Origin: a bacterium
GTDB taxonomy: Bacteria > SM23-81 > DAOVCL01
Length of the DNA: 36,048 nucleotides
Direction: 5' to 3'
Assembly (NCBI GenBank): GCA_029932675.1
Contig: JAOZPP010000030.1
Coordinates: 1 to 36,048 of the forward strand
Part shown: one piece after another, positions 34,929 to 36,048 of the stretch
How positions within the stretch are numbered: position 1 is the first letter of the stretch
Layout of the letters: every line of letters begins with the position of its first letter
Notes under the pieces: model-generated
What the model was told of the DNA's origin: nothing
Seen by the model: the letters and a program-made list of their open reading frames with translations, nothing else
Database searches by the model: none
Program-made: the position numbers and the translations under genes

Positions 34929-35972
34929 TCAGAGGTTTATCAAACGACTTGGTTCACCAGCCTTCAAATCCTTCCTTAAGGAGGAGACAACTCCAACTCC
35001 CCCTAAGATCATCCCAATATAGGAGGTCCAAATCCTCCACAGAAGGACCGAGACCCCGACCAAATATTTGGGGACAAAAATGGAGAAAAAACCTGCATAA
35101 CTGAGCTCACTTATCCCGCTACCCCCCGGCGTAGGGGCGAAATAGAGGATGGGCCTAAGGAGTAGTTGAAGGAGGAAGAACTGGAAAAACGGAGGTTTAA
35201 TCCCCCACCCCCAAAGGATGATTATGCTGATGGCGAACTCCCAAAAGAAAGAGACGACGATACATCCCTCAGCAAGGAGGAGACTTCTCTTCCCCTTGGT
35301 AAGATAATGGGACAATTGGGCACTGAGGATGTCCACCTCCCTAAAAGCCCCCTCTTTAACTTTGTCCACCTTCTCTGGCCTCAAGACCTTCAGTTTTGGC
35401 AACCGTTCTATAATCCAAGAGGAGAAGCTCTTTATCCGTCTGGGGAAGAAGAGGGTCAGGATAAAGAAGAAGAGGGCTAAACCTATGGGGAGGAAAACTC
35501 CCTTTAATATGCGGGAAAAGAGGAGGTTTAGCTTAAAACCAGGATAAGAGATAAAAGGGAGGGGGAGAACAAGTAGGAAGAGAAAGATGGGGAGTATAGC
35601 CCTAAAACCAGTTATCCCTGCGCTTCTCCCTGGTGAGATATTCTCCCGATAGAGAAGATAACCTTGATAGGAAGTTGAGCTGAGGAGAACGGGAAAGGTA
35701 ATGGCCAAAAATGAGCTCTTTAGCCTCATCCCTGTGGCCTTCCATACTCCTATCCTCACCTCTGAACCTTCTCTAACCAAGATGCTGATGCTGAGGCCAT
35801 CAAAGAGCCATTTGAAAGCAGTGGCTAAGATGAGCAAGGGGAGATAGGAGAGATTAAAACGAGTTATGGTCATCCAGGTCTGACGATCCGATGTACAGAT
35901 CAGGAGGACCACTAATACGATAAGGCTAATGCCTGTATATAGATACAGTCCTTTCTTAAAATACTTAGCCAC
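34929..35972 (-). CDS. YbhN/UPF0104-type membrane protein (lysylphosphatidylglycerol synthase TM-region family)
   Basis: A 347-residue integral membrane protein with about eight hydrophobic segments. The family hallmark PTPGGSGISELSYAGFF is near residue 285-300. No cytoplasmic aminoacyl-transferase domain is attached. Members are proposed lipid flippases or glycolipid-transfer partners. Start is GTG at 35972, 7 nt after the stop of the gene before it, so they are probably co-transcribed. Being next to the oxoamine synthase suggests a lipid connection, but the gene has a 145-nt gap to it. Confidence 0.88.
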   Translation of the reverse strand: MAKYFKKGLYLYTGISLIVLVVLLICTSDRQTWMTITRFNLSYLPLLILATAFKWLFDGLSISILVREGSEVRIGVWKATGMRLKSSFLAITFPVLLSSTSYQGYLLYRENISPGRSAGITGFRAILPIFLFLLVLPLPFISYPGFKLNLLFSRILKGVFLPIGLALFFFILTLFFPRRIKSFSSWIIERLPKLKVLRPEKVDKVKEGAFREVDILSAQLSHYLTKGKRSLLLAEGCIVVSFFWEFAISIIILWGWGIKPPFFQFFLLQLLLRPILYFAPTPGGSGISELSYAGFFSIFVPKYLVGVSVLLWRIWTSYIGMILGGVGVVSSLRKDLKAGEPSRLINL

Positions 35973-35979
35973 AACCCAT

Positions 35980-36048
35980 TTAGGCTACAGCCTTCTTCTC
36001 TCTTTCTGGGCGCATATACTCTTTTTCCCAGATGGGGTTGGTGAGCTC
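35980..36048 (-). CDS. C-terminal end of an unidentified gene (truncated by window)
   Basis: Reading in from the right edge, 22 codons (ELTNPIWEKEYMRPEREKKA and two more) end with TAA at 35980-35982. It is placed 7 nt ahead of the YbhN-like gene. Too little is left to name the product. Confidence 0.6.
   Translation of the reverse strand, partial: ELTNPIWEKEYMRPEREKKAVA

Overview
The window looks like the replication-origin neighbourhood of an uncultivated diderm (Gram-negative-type) bacterium. Three things suggest this: the order rpmH/rnpA-yidD-yidC-jag-mnmE-rsmG-parA-parB next to dnaA, a long YidC with a large periplasmic domain, and an LptF/LptG-family permease. Base composition is mid-range. 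I cannot name the phylum. The V-type ATPase subunit order (H-I-K-E-C-F-A-B-D) and the rpmH/rnpA overlap both recall Thermus, but the sodium-type four-helix K subunit does not.

Layout. Positions 1-2066 (minus) hold most of a secreted subtilisin-like protease with at least three nearly identical PKD repeats. It has an apparent one-base frameshift in its signal peptide and a roughly 300-nt leader behind a good promoter. Positions 2503-15315 (minus) encode a complete V-type ATPase. Between subunits B and D sits a 3.9-kb accessory patch (3169-7060): a methyltransferase, a DUF433/DUF5615 pair, an MntA/HepT pair and a zinc-ribbon protein, with related hairpin repeats in the gaps. Upstream of the ATPase, and overlapping or abutting it, are a bactofilin, a degenerate LytM/M23 protein, parB and parA. 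Then come rsmG (a parS-like site forms its first codons), mnmE, jag, yidC, yidD and rnpA.

The 44-codon rpmH gene is entirely nested, in another frame, in the N-terminal extension of rnpA. The segment 23007-23480 carries DnaA boxes, and a second cluster follows dnaA, so oriC is probably bipartite. Genes left of it point left. dnaA, ahcY, a nitrilase-family hydrolase and a TPM-domain protein point right.

From 27.8 kb to the end everything is on the minus strand: an LptF/LptG permease, an active-type M23 peptidase, a three-gene ABC exporter, a methyltransferase, an alpha-oxoamine synthase (serine-palmitoyltransferase-like) behind a palindromic operator candidate, a YbhN/UPF0104 membrane protein, and the last 22 codons of another gene.

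How the parts work together. The left arm links replication and segregation (DnaA, oriC, ParABS), envelope shaping (bactofilin plus LytM partner), membrane-protein insertion (YidC/YidD/Jag), tRNA and rRNA modification (MnmE, RsmG, RnpA) and membrane energetics. The c-ring signature predicts that the ATPase moves Na+. The right arm is mostly envelope biogenesis and lipids.
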